This document shows positions 46,673 to 55,052 of a stretch of 63,375 bases of DNA, in pieces (the first letter of the stretch is position 1; the number at the start of each line of letters is the position of its first letter). Source of the stretch: Clostridium sp. MSJ-8 (GTDB lineage: Bacteria; Bacillota; Clostridia; Clostridiales; Clostridiaceae); NCBI RefSeq assembly GCF_018918325.1, contig NZ_JAHLQH010000017.1, positions 1 to 63,375 on the forward strand, in the 5' to 3' direction. Below the pieces are notes generated by a model. The model was not told the origin of the DNA. It searched no databases and worked only from the letters and a program-made list of their open reading frames with translations. The position numbers and the translations under genes are program-made.

Positions 46673-48704
46673 AAGTGAGAAAATAAGATATATGTATTTG
46701 TTTATTCCCATAGCTATTTATTATATATTCTTTATATTTTATAGGTATAGTTATAATGCATTTACTAGTTCTATTAATATTTTTCAAGTTGTTGTTTTCT
46801 TAGCAGTAGGAATATTAGCTGTATCTAGAAAAAAAATTAGTGAAGAATATGTTGTATATAGGAATCTAGGTTGTGCTTCTATAATTATAAGTTTAGTTGC
46901 CATAATTAGATTTATATTGGTTTATGCAGGTAATTATAATAATGATGAATTATATTTTTTAACATTAGCAATAATACTATGTTGTAATATTCTATATACC
47001 GCTGCTTTTCATTCAGCATATAGGAATAATAAAAGTGGCATAATAAGTATATTTAGTATTTATACAATTATAACTTTATTGATAATTTTTTCTATAAAAG
47101 AAAGTGCTGTTGAGCTTTCTGTTGGAATTTATCATAAGAAATTAATAATGATATTAATAGGATTATTTTTTATTAATGTATGTACATTTAAGAGAAGTAT
47201 TAAGGAGAAAAGGGCTCAAGTATTACATTATACATATTTAATTTTTACATTAATAGGTAGTATATCCTATGTACATTATAAAAACGTATCTGAGATATTT
47301 AATATTTTTTCGTTTAATGTAAAATATATATCTGTAGTAGTATTCTATATTATGATAAAAGAAGAATATTTTTTGAAATCATATGAAGAAGGAAGAGAAA
47401 AGCTAGAAAAAGCAACTAAAGAAGATGTAGAAACTAATGAGGAATTTAGTAATAAGAGTAATGAATTAAGGGAACTACATCAAGTTATAAAGAATAATAA
47501 GTATAGACAAAAAGAATCTATTGAATCTGTAAGAGGTAGTGTTGTAGTAATATTACTTGATATAATAACTTATGTTAATAATTCATTTAGAGAAAATTTT
47601 GGCGATAAGTTAGCAGATGATATTATTGGAAGCAATATTAATGATTATTATACTATAAACAACAATTATATGGATGAAATATTTGGACTTACTATATATG
47701 AACCTAAGGAAGAAGTATGTAGAGAAAAAGCTTATTATAAGGTGGGCAATATTATTAATCTAGGTAAAGAATACGAAGTGTTTTTTATCAGATTAAGTGA
47801 AGTAGATTATTGTATATATATAAAAGATATAACCTACATAAAAGAAAGTTATGCTATAAAGAAGCAATATAATGAATATCTAAAAGAAGAACGTGAAAAG
47901 GAAAAGTTCTATGCTAATATTGCTCATGAGCTAAGAACACCTATTAATGTTATATATTCAGGAGTTCAATTGAATGATTTATATATCAAGAACAAACAAT
48001 ACGACAGTATAAGTGGAAATATAAAAAAAATAAAATTAAATAGTAAAAGGCTTATAAGAACCATCAATAATTTTATAGATGCGAATAAAATTATGGAAGG
48101 ATATCTTGTTCCTGATATAAGAACGTATAACATAGTACCTATAATAGAAGATATATCTATTGCAACTAAGGAATATATTGAAAAGATAAACAATACATTA
48201 ACATTTGATTCAATTGAAGAAGAGATATATGCAAGAGTAGATAAAAACTTAATGCAAAGGGTTATGCTTAATATTTTATCTAATTATGTTAAGTATGGAA
48301 AAGAAGGTGGACATTTAAATATTAGGATTTTACTAGAAGATAAGAAAATAATAATTATAATAAGTAGCAATATGTATTTGATACCTAAAGAAGACATACC
48401 AAATCTTTTTAATAAGTTTGGAAAAATTAATAATGGATTAGATAGAGAAACTGAAGGGACAGGACTAGGATTGTATCTATCAAAGGGATTTATGCAACTA
48501 CAAGGAGGTACTATAGTAGTTAAGTCTAGTGAAGAAGAGGGTACAAGATATATTTTAACTTTGGATAAAACAGATGATATAAGTGAAATAGAAGATAGCT
48601 ATGATGATATAAGTGAAATAGAAGATAGCTATGATGATATAAGTGAAATAGAAGATAAGGTTGAAACTGAATTCTCGGATATATATTTTCATAAAGAATT
48701 ATAA
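46665..48704 (+). CDS. Membrane histidine kinase paralogue with degenerate G1 box
   Basis: A 679-residue paralogue of the kinase before it: about eight membrane segments (to 235), coiled coil, PAS-like region and HisKA with ANIAHELRTPINVIYSGVQL (His near 421). The ATP domain keeps the N box (NILSNYVKYG) and G2 (TEGTGLGLYLSKG), but the G1 box that should read DNGxG is SNMYL (around 567), so the adenine-binding Asp and both Gly are lost. It may be a poor or dead kinase working as a phosphorylated or regulatory partner of the intact one. The C-terminus carries a DDISEIEDSY repeat. The 8-bp overlap implies coupled translation. Confidence 0.85.
   Translation: MIKSEKIRYMYLFIPIAIYYIFFIFYRYSYNAFTSSINIFQVVVFLAVGILAVSRKKISEEYVVYRNLGCASIIISLVAIIRFILVYAGNYNNDELYFLTLAIILCCNILYTAAFHSAYRNNKSGIISIFSIYTIITLLIIFSIKESAVELSVGIYHKKLIMILIGLFFINVCTFKRSIKEKRAQVLHYTYLIFTLIGSISYVHYKNVSEIFNIFSFNVKYISVVVFYIMIKEEYFLKSYEEGREKLEKATKEDVETNEEFSNKSNELRELHQVIKNNKYRQKESIESVRGSVVVILLDIITYVNNSFRENFGDKLADDIIGSNINDYYTINNNYMDEIFGLTIYEPKEEVCREKAYYKVGNIINLGKEYEVFFIRLSEVDYCIYIKDITYIKESYAIKKQYNEYLKEEREKEKFYANIAHELRTPINVIYSGVQLNDLYIKNKQYDSISGNIKKIKLNSKRLIRTINNFIDANKIMEGYLVPDIRTYNIVPIIEDISIATKEYIEKINNTLTFDSIEEEIYARVDKNLMQRVMLNILSNYVKYGKEGGHLNIRILLEDKKIIIIISSNMYLIPKEDIPNLFNKFGKINNGLDRETEGTGLGLYLSKGFMQLQGGTIVVKSSEEEGTRYILTLDKTDDISEIEDSYDDISEIEDSYDDISEIEDKVETEFSDIYFHKEL
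48573..48659 (+). repeat. 30-bp tandem repeat in the kinase C-terminus
   Basis: Two exact 30-bp units (48573-48602, 48603-48632) and a third unit of 27 bases (48633-48659), encoding DDISEIEDSY twice and DDISEIEDK. Because 30 is a multiple of three, copy changes would keep the frame. Confidence 0.95.
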
Positions 48705-48749
48705 AGGCAAGTATAATATACAAATAATATAATTTAAGGAAGTATATTT

Positions 48750-49214
48750 ATGATTGCAGTGCTAAAAAAAATAATAATGTGTTTGTTACCAAGTATTTTA
48801 TATTCTGTAGTTATTAGTCTTAATTATAATAATATCAATATGTATAATAATTTAGATAAACCACTATTGGCACTTCCAATATGGATATTAATTATGATAT
48901 GGGGAATATTATATATTGCTATTGGAATATCAAACTATAGAATTTTTATGAATTCCAATAATACAAGTAATTTTAATTTCTACTTTATTGTACAAATTTT
49001 ATTATGTTTTATTGGTGCATTTTTATTTTTTAGTTTTAGATTATATGGCTTGACTTTTATTGTTTCAGTTTTAAATTTGATTTTTATAATAATAGCAACA
49101 TCAAAAGCTTTTAATATAGATATTGTTTCGGCAATAATAATGACTATGTATACTATATGGAATGGATATAATATATATATATTATGTTTTATATGGATGA
49201 AAAACGAAATGTAA
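48750..49214 (+). CDS. TspO/MBR family membrane protein
   Basis: A 154-residue protein with five hydrophobic helices and the TspO layout: LPIWILIMIWGILYIAIGI near the second helix and the ending TMYTIWNGYNIYILCF where TspO proteins have a Trp/Asn-rich last helix. TspO binds porphyrins and related ligands and acts in stress or tetrapyrrole control in bacteria. The helix ends are less conserved than in typical members, so the family call is good but not complete. It lies 45 bp behind the kinase pair and may be co-transcribed, making it a candidate partner of those sensors. Confidence 0.7.
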   Translation: MIAVLKKIIMCLLPSILYSVVISLNYNNINMYNNLDKPLLALPIWILIMIWGILYIAIGISNYRIFMNSNNTSNFNFYFIVQILLCFIGAFLFFSFRLYGLTFIVSVLNLIFIIIATSKAFNIDIVSAIIMTMYTIWNGYNIYILCFIWMKNEM

Positions 49215-49257
49215 TTAGTTTATAAAAGGATAGAAAAAGTGTATAATGTAATTTTAG

Positions 49258-49318
49258 AGCCTTATGACAGGTTCTCAAACTTGTTTTTGTGTTCTGTCAT
49301 GGCGCTATTTTTATTTTT
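49258..49318 (+). terminator. Terminator of the kinase-TspO unit
   Basis: GCC and ATGACAG (49259-49270) pair with CTGTCAT and GGC (49294-49303), with two bulged bases, then a T-rich tail. Confidence 0.7.
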
Positions 49319-49415
49319 TACTCTATAGGGAACATACTTCTCATATTACATAAGTATTATGTTTACAATGTTTTTCTACAGGTTTGTTTTAGAGATGATT
49401 TCCTATAGGATAAAA
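49309..49415. repeat. ACTCTAT-type inverted repeat, copy 2
   Basis: TTTACTCTATAGGGAA (from about 49309) is inverted at TTTCCTATAGGATAAA (about 49400-49415). The interior is AT-rich with AAGTATTATG and no gene. Compare 37838-37933. Confidence 0.45.
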
Positions 49416-49450
49416 GATGTCTAAAAGACAATATGGAGGACAGAGTTGTT

Positions 49451-51613
49451 TTGAAAAAAGTAATAATTGCAGAGAAGCCTTCTGTAGCTAAGAATATAGC
49501 AGATGCGTATAAAATAAAGAAGAGATTAGATGGATATTTTGAAGGTGAGAATTATATAATAACATGGGCATTTGGACACTTATTGCAGTTATATGATGCA
49601 AAAGATTATGATGAGAATATGAAGGGATGGAGAATGGATAAGTTTCCGTTCATTCCAGCACAATTTAATTATAAAATAAAAAGTGATAGTGTTAATAAGT
49701 CTATAACAGATAAAGGTGCAGAAAAGCAGATCAATCTTATTAAGTCGCTTATAGAAAGAGAAGATGTAGATGGAGTTATATCAGCTACTGACTATGATAG
49801 AGAAGGGCAAGTAATAGGCGATGAAATATTTTTATTTTTAAATGAAAAGAAGCCTGTTTATAGAATATTACTTAATGAGTGGACGGAGAATGAAGTAAAA
49901 AAAGGAATGGATAATCTTAAACTTAATTCAGAGATGAAGTCACTTCAAGATGCAGGAATAAGCAGACAATGGGCTGATTGGATTATAGGAATTAATCTTA
50001 CTTCTGTTGCTACTCTTAGATATTCAAGTAGGGAAGATAATAAGATTATTAATATAGGTAGAGTATTATTACCTACCCTTAAAATTATATATGATAGGGA
50101 TAAAGAGATAGAAAACTTTAAATCTTCAACTTATTATAAACTTATAGTAACCTTTAAGACATCAGATAATAAAGAGTTTGAAGCAACATATTATGATAAC
50201 AATAATAATGAAAAATTTGAAGATAAAAATATAGCTGAAAATCTTAAGAATAGATTAAATGAAAAGAATGCTAATATAATTGATAAGCAAATAGAAAAAA
50301 AGAGGGAATATGCGCCTCTTTTATTTAATCTATCAAGTTTACAAGGATATGTAACTAGTAAGTATAAAGGGTGGACATCTGATAAGGTTCTTAAAGTAGC
50401 TCAAGGATTATATGAAAAGAAATTCACAACTTATCCTAGAACAGGAAGTGTGGCATTAGATGAGAGTTTAAAAGAGAAAACTAGAAAGGTTCTAGAGGTA
50501 GTGAAGAAAGGATTACCTTATGAAGAACAAATAAAATTTAAAGATAATAAAAGGATATTTGATAATTCTAAAGTCGAAAGTCACAGTGCAATAACACCTA
50601 CATATATAATTCCAACTAATTTATCAAAGGATGAACAGATAGTATATAATGCTATAAAAAATAGATTTATTATGCAATTTATGCCTATTGCAGAGTTTGA
50701 AGAAACTAAGCTTAATATGAAAATTAACGATTCTGAGATAACAGGTTTATTTATTGCAAAGGGAAAAGTACAAATAGTAGAAGGATGGAGAATTGTAGAA
50801 AAAATAGAAAGTAAAGATACTATATTACCATTAGTTAATAAAGGTGATGTAGTAGATGTAGTAGATTCTAAAGTAAATGCAGTTACTAAAAAACCACCTA
50901 AGATGCATAACGAGAAAACATTGCTTAGGGTTATGGAAACATGTGGCAAGAGCTTTAAAGATGAAGAAAATTCTGAAGAAATGATGGCATCTATTTTAAG
51001 TGGGTTTAGTATTGGTACACCAGCTACTAGGGCTGAAACTATAAAAAAACTAAAAGAAGCAGGATATATTAAAACAAAAGGAAAAAGTTTAACAACTACA
51101 GAATTAGGGAAAACTTTAGTAGAGATATTTCCTGTTAAGGAATTATTAGACCTTGAGTACACAGGAAGGTTAGAAAAAACATTATCTGATATAGAAAAAG
51201 GTAAATTTAAGAAAGATGAATTCTTAAATATGATAAAAGATTTTACAATCAAGGCAGTAGATGATATAAAAAAAGACACATCTATGCTTAAGAATTTTAA
51301 GGTTCCTCTTCCAGAAGGTGCTGAGAGCTTAGGAAAATGTCCTGTATGTGGTAATGACATAATAGAAAGTGATAAAGCTTTTGGTTGTACTAATTGGAGA
51401 AATGGATGTAAATATACTATTTGGAAAGATGATAAGTTCATTGCTTCAATAGGCAAAAAAGTTTCAAAAGAAATGGTACAATTACTTCTTAAGAATGGAA
51501 AGGTTGGTTTTAGAAATATAAAAAGTAAAAAGGGAACTGTATATGCTGCTTATTTTAGATATGAATTGAATCCGGAAACAGGTTATTATAGTTGGAAAGT
51601 AGAATTTATTTAA
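49451..51613 (+). CDS. topB: DNA topoisomerase III
   Basis: A 720-residue type IA topoisomerase that unlinks single strands and resolves recombination intermediates. The Toprim domain has KKVIIAEKPSVAKNIADAY with the catalytic Glu and SATDYDREGQVIGDE with the acidic triad. The active Tyr328 is in TTYPRTGS. KPPKMHNEKTLLRVMETCGK and GIGTPATRAETIKKL-like SIGTPATRAETIKKL follow. The C-terminus has one zinc-finger-like module (CPVCGND with two later Cys). The start is TTG at 49451: the in-frame ATG at 49433 is part of the GGAGGA site, and MKKVIIAEKPS is the family N-terminus. The stop codon lies at the edge of a repeat block. Confidence 0.93.
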   Translation: MKKVIIAEKPSVAKNIADAYKIKKRLDGYFEGENYIITWAFGHLLQLYDAKDYDENMKGWRMDKFPFIPAQFNYKIKSDSVNKSITDKGAEKQINLIKSLIEREDVDGVISATDYDREGQVIGDEIFLFLNEKKPVYRILLNEWTENEVKKGMDNLKLNSEMKSLQDAGISRQWADWIIGINLTSVATLRYSSREDNKIINIGRVLLPTLKIIYDRDKEIENFKSSTYYKLIVTFKTSDNKEFEATYYDNNNNEKFEDKNIAENLKNRLNEKNANIIDKQIEKKREYAPLLFNLSSLQGYVTSKYKGWTSDKVLKVAQGLYEKKFTTYPRTGSVALDESLKEKTRKVLEVVKKGLPYEEQIKFKDNKRIFDNSKVESHSAITPTYIIPTNLSKDEQIVYNAIKNRFIMQFMPIAEFEETKLNMKINDSEITGLFIAKGKVQIVEGWRIVEKIESKDTILPLVNKGDVVDVVDSKVNAVTKKPPKMHNEKTLLRVMETCGKSFKDEENSEEMMASILSGFSIGTPATRAETIKKLKEAGYIKTKGKSLTTTELGKTLVEIFPVKELLDLEYTGRLEKTLSDIEKGKFKKDEFLNMIKDFTIKAVDDIKKDTSMLKNFKVPLPEGAESLGKCPVCGNDIIESDKAFGCTNWRNGCKYTIWKDDKFIASIGKKVSKEMVQLLLKNGKVGFRNIKSKKGTVYAAYFRYELNPETGYYSWKVEFI

Positions 51614-51753
51614 ATCAATAATTTGATATTAATTAACTGAAAAGATAAGTAATCAAAAAATATATTAGATAATTTTTTAAAAGTAAGAATTACTGAAGAC
51701 ATAAGATACTTGTAATAATATAGATATACTAAAAATCATCATAACGCATGAAT
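51609..51753. repeat. Right arm and linker of the palindrome family, without core
   Basis: TTTAAATCAATAATTTGATA onwards equals the right arm at 17690, 39880 and 55015, followed by the linker (GTAAGAATTACTGAAGACAT...). It begins within two bases of the topB stop codon; left arm and core are missing. MITE-2 follows. Confidence 0.7.
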
Positions 51754-51906
51754 AATTAAAATAGAATTGATTTGATGGAACAAAGCTTTTTTGCTAGGGA
51801 AGAATTAGTAATGTTTATAATAAATAAAATACTGCAAGAAATTGAAGAACAGTATGAATAAAATTGAGCAAACGCTTTGTAAAATCAAAGTCATTCTATT
51901 TTAATT
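51754..51906. mobile_element. MITE-2, copy b (153 bp)
   Basis: Identical to 40019-40171, including the 28-codon frame (51775-51861). It is followed by a MITE-1 right end at 51907-51940, six bases from the stop codon of the minus-strand gene at 51946. Confidence 0.78.
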
Positions 51907-51945
51907 GGTTACTGAAACTAATGCTATTATATTTTAATTATCTGT

Positions 51946-52263
51946 TTAATTTTTGTTATTCATAGACATAATCATATTCATAAGTTGATTTATATCAGGC
52001 ATGTTCATATTATTATTCATTCCATTATTCATATTAGGGATGTTTGTATTTTGTCCTTTCGTATTATTGGTAGCATTCATGCCTTGTGTGTTCATGTTGT
52101 TCATTCCATATGGATTATACATGCTTTGAAGCATAGCCATTAGAGGATTCATATTGTTTTGTCCATTGAAATAAGGATTCATATTATTGTTTTGAATGTT
52201 ATTCATAAAAGGAAACATATTTCCTATTAATCCGTTTAATAATATATTTATTAGAGGATTCAT
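51946..52263 (-). CDS. Small Met/Asn-rich protein, function unknown
   Basis: A 105-residue protein. The first 25 residues are moderately hydrophobic (NPLINILLNGLIGNMFPFM); the rest is built largely from Asn, Met, Gly and Pro (for example NGMNNNMNMPDINQLMNMIM). I do not recognise it. Repetitive Asn/Met-rich proteins are known among spore-coat and surface proteins, but nothing here proves that. GAGGTG precedes the ATG at good spacing, which supports real translation. It is convergent with topB and divergent from bioY. Confidence 0.6.
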   Translation of the reverse strand: MNPLINILLNGLIGNMFPFMNNIQNNNMNPYFNGQNNMNPLMAMLQSMYNPYGMNNMNTQGMNATNNTKGQNTNIPNMNNGMNNNMNMPDINQLMNMIMSMNNKN

Positions 52264-52358
52264 ATTAGTTCACCTCGAAAATAGCGTTTTGTATATATTA
52301 TTTGATAGAAATAGAAATTGATACATATTTTTATGAAGGGAGTATTATTACAAAAACA

Positions 52359-52392
52359 TTGTCGACCTATACGCACCTTTTAGGTTGACGAA
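52359..52392 (+). promoter_or_regulatory. BirA-like biotin operator
   Basis: TTGTCGACC (52359-52367), 15 bp, GGTTGACGAA (52383-52392). This fits the BirA site of Firmicutes and clostridia (TTGTTAACC, 14-16 bp, GGTTAACAA) with few changes. The right half overlaps the -35 box of the bioY promoter, so biotin-loaded BirA would block transcription. Confidence 0.85.
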
Positions 52393-52413
52393 TTAGAAAT
52401 ATGGATATATAAT
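52385..52413 (+). promoter_or_regulatory. bioY promoter
   Basis: TTGACG (52385-52390), 17-bp spacer, TATAAT (52408-52413), 33 bp before the start codon. Confidence 0.8.
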
Positions 52414-52445
52414 GTTTACAAGAAGTTTAAGAGGTGATTTTTATT

Positions 52446-52979
52446 ATGAAATTAAAAACAAGAGAATTAACATTTATTGCATTAGCAGCAGCATTAATGG
52501 CTGTATTTTCACAAATAGCATTACCTATAGGTTCGGTACCTATGACTGTACAAATTTTTGCAGTAGTGCTTATTGGTGCTGTATTAGATAAAAAATCAGC
52601 AACTATTGCTATGGTAATTTTTGTGTTATTAGGAGCAATAGGTATACCTGTTTTCGCTAACTTCAAGGGCGGTTTAAGTGCAATATTAGGTGCTACAGGT
52701 GGATATTTATATGGATTTATACTTACAGCTTTTGTTGTAGCATATCTTAAAGAATATAATAACAAAATATTATTATGTGTTGGAACAGCATTATCTGTAG
52801 TGTTAACAGAATTTATAGGAACTTTACAACTTAAAGTTGTATTATCTTTAACTATGTCGCAAGCTTTAGCTGCTGGATTTATTCCATTTGTATTAAAAGA
52901 TATTGTATTGGGAATAATTGCTTTATTTGTAGGAGAATTATTAACTAAAAAATTAAGGATAGCAAGGGTCGCAAATTAG
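52446..52979 (+). CDS. bioY: Biotin ECF transporter S component
   Basis: A 177-residue membrane protein with six hydrophobic helices. The BioY pattern is clear: LTFIALAAALMAVFSQIALPIGSVPMTVQIFAV near the start (read in two overlapping parts), GAIGIPVFANFKGG and GPTGGYLxG-like GATGGYLYGF. It binds biotin outside and works with the general ECF module (EcfA1, EcfA2, EcfT), which is not in the window. AGAGGTG precedes ATG 52446. The BirA-like operator upstream agrees with the function: uptake rises when biotin is low. Confidence 0.93.
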   Translation: MKLKTRELTFIALAAALMAVFSQIALPIGSVPMTVQIFAVVLIGAVLDKKSATIAMVIFVLLGAIGIPVFANFKGGLSAILGATGGYLYGFILTAFVVAYLKEYNNKILLCVGTALSVVLTEFIGTLQLKVVLSLTMSQALAAGFIPFVLKDIVLGIIALFVGELLTKKLRIARVAN

Positions 52980-53106
52980 TATTTTGTGTATTGTGTATTA
53001 TATGTAAAGATAATATTAAAAAACTATGTTTTATAAATATACCTCTTGTGCTTATGTTAAAATTTTTATATGGTACATATTTTTATAAGCGTAGGAGGGT
53101 ATATTT

Positions 53107-54594
53107 ATGGAACAAAAGAGATCTTTAGTAGAAGTAAATAAAAATTTAAAAAAGGTAATTGCCATATGTGACTTTACTTTCTTAATAGTGGTTATTCAAT
53201 TATTAATGAGAAAAATGGCAGTTAAAGCTGCTATTGGGATACTTATATTATTGATTTTAACACCAGTATTAAATCATATTGCATACAAAAAGAAACCTAA
53301 TAGTAGATGGATACAAGTTATAAGTGGTACAGGAGTGTTTTTAACTTTCTTTATAGCATTATTTTTTGTGGACATGGAGTTCTATCCACTTATTATAGCT
53401 TATGTAGCTATATATGTTATGTTTGCTAGTATAAAAAGTGTTTTTTATGTTATGATACCATATGTAATAATGGCAATAGTTAAAATTATTACTGTAGTTA
53501 ATTTTGACAATTTTGTTTATGATGGAGATGTTGCAACAGCAGTAATGATGCTAATATCCGTTATTATATCAACAGCTATTTTATCAATTGTTGCTAATAT
53601 GGTTGATAAACAATTATTGATAAGTGAAAAAGCATTAGCTGATATAGAGTTATCTAATAAGGAACAAAAAGAATTAACTAAAACAATATTGGATATTGTT
53701 GATTCAACAACAGCAGGAACAGATAAGATAAATAATATAGTTTCAGATATAAATACATCAACTAAATCAGTGGCTAATGCTATTTCGAAGTTAGCAGGTG
53801 GAGTTGATAATGTTTCACAAAACATACAAAATCAATCAAATGAGATTAATTTAATTCAAGATAAGATAACTTCATCAGATAAAGCTTGTATTATAATGAG
53901 TGACACAACTAAAGAAACAATGCAAGTTATAAAAAAAGGTAATAATGTAGTGGAAGACCTTGCAAAAGAAAGTAATAAGGTTACTTACAATACACAAGAA
54001 GTAAATTCTCTTATGGAGCAATTAAGTGAAGAATGTGAAGAAATAGCAAAAATAACAGATGTTATAACAGATATTGCAGATCAAACTAATCTTTTAGCAT
54101 TAAATGCATCTATAGAAGCAGCTAGAGCTGGTGATATGGGTAAAGGTTTTGCAGTTGTTGCATCAGAAGTAGGTAATCTTGCAGATAAATCAAAAGAATC
54201 TATAGCAACTATTTCGCAAATAATAGATAGATTACTTGATAAAGCTGAAAAGTCAAAACAAATGGTTGCAAAATTAGTTGATAGTAATACAGCTCAAAAT
54301 AATTTAGTTGAAGAAACTAAAAAAGTATTTATAAATATTAATAGCAATATGCTTAAGACAGAAGAAAAGAATAATATAGTTAAAAAGAGTATTAATGATG
54401 TATTGATTTCAAATGAAGAAATAACTAAATCTGTTAAAAATTCCTTAAGTATAGCTGAAGCATCAACAGCATATACAGAAGAAACTTATGCATTATCTAA
54501 TGAAAATATAAATAAAACAGAAGAAGCAGAGCAATTGGTTAAACAATTGAATGAAAATATATCAAAATTAAAACAATATACTGAAAAAGAATAA
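53107..54594 (+). CDS. Membrane methyl-accepting chemotaxis protein
   Basis: A 495-residue receptor. Residues about 15-175 are five or six hydrophobic segments with short loops and no large external ligand domain and no obvious HAMP. The rest is a long coiled coil with the highly conserved hairpin tip [20 protein letters not shown] followed by [20 protein letters not shown] (about 318-358). It signals to CheA/CheW. The sensed signal may be in the membrane (lipid state, redox or small hydrophobic molecules), as inference from the architecture. GGAGGG precedes the ATG. Single gene; a repeat block follows. Confidence 0.92.
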   Translation: MEQKRSLVEVNKNLKKVIAICDFTFLIVVIQLLMRKMAVKAAIGILILLILTPVLNHIAYKKKPNSRWIQVISGTGVFLTFFIALFFVDMEFYPLIIAYVAIYVMFASIKSVFYVMIPYVIMAIVKIITVVNFDNFVYDGDVATAVMMLISVIISTAILSIVANMVDKQLLISEKALADIELSNKEQKELTKTILDIVDSTTAGTDKINNIVSDINTSTKSVANAISKLAGGVDNVSQNIQNQSNEINLIQDKITSSDKACIIMSDTTKETMQVIKKGNNVVEDLAKESNKVTYNTQEVNSLMEQLSEECEEIAKITDVITDIADQTNLLALNASIEAARAGDMGKGFAVVASEVGNLADKSKESIATISQIIDRLLDKAEKSKQMVAKLVDSNTAQNNLVEETKKVFININSNMLKTEEKNNIVKKSINDVLISNEEITKSVKNSLSIAEASTAYTEETYALSNENINKTEEAEQLVKQLNENISKLKQYTEKE

Positions 54595-54631
54595 AATCAA
54601 AAAAAATTATTGATAAATTTATTATTAGATA

Positions 54632-55052
54632 AACTATATTTTACAATAATTAATATCAAAATTATATGTTTAAGTAAATAATATAATATGGATAAAATCC
54701 AATGTTATTTGTATCTGATTAATATTATATTTATTATTAGTATCAATATTATATGTTTTCATAAATGGCATAATTTCATTAAGGATTTCTAAATATAAAA
54801 AAATTAAGGTAGCTAAATGTTGTAAACTCACTAAAGTTCAAACAGTACAACATTTTAGACGCTACCTTAATTTTTTTATAATAAGAAATCCTAAAATTCA
54901 TTATGAATATTTATTCAAAGCAATAATATTGAGACTAACTAAGAAAAGTATAATATTAACATTATCAAATAACATTGGATTTTTAATTATAATAATATTA
55001 TTTTACGTAAATCAATAATTTGATATTAATTAACTTAAAAGATAAGTAATCA
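54632..55052. repeat. Palindrome family copy 7 (type II), three nested palindromes
   Basis: From outside inwards: 54632-54692 pairs with 54990-55052; AAATCCAATGTTATTTG (54695-54711) with CAAATAACATTGGATTT (54966-54982); 54735-54800 with 54874-54940; outer core stem AAATTAAGGTAGC (54801-54813) with GCTACCTTAATTT (54861-54873); inner stem AAATGTTGTA (54815-54824) with TACAACATTT (54846-54855); loop 54825-54845 reading AACTCACTAAAGT then TCAAACAG. The whole block can fold into one hairpin of about 420 nt with interruptions. No gene inside. It should stop transcripts from the chemoreceptor gene. Confidence 0.8.

Noticed and set aside
50581..51456. Open frame of about 290 codons on the minus strand opposite topB
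   Set aside because: It has no ribosome binding site and mirrors the codon pattern of topB, whose motifs are clear. The same holds for long antisense frames opposite htpG, pot genes and the AGCS genes.
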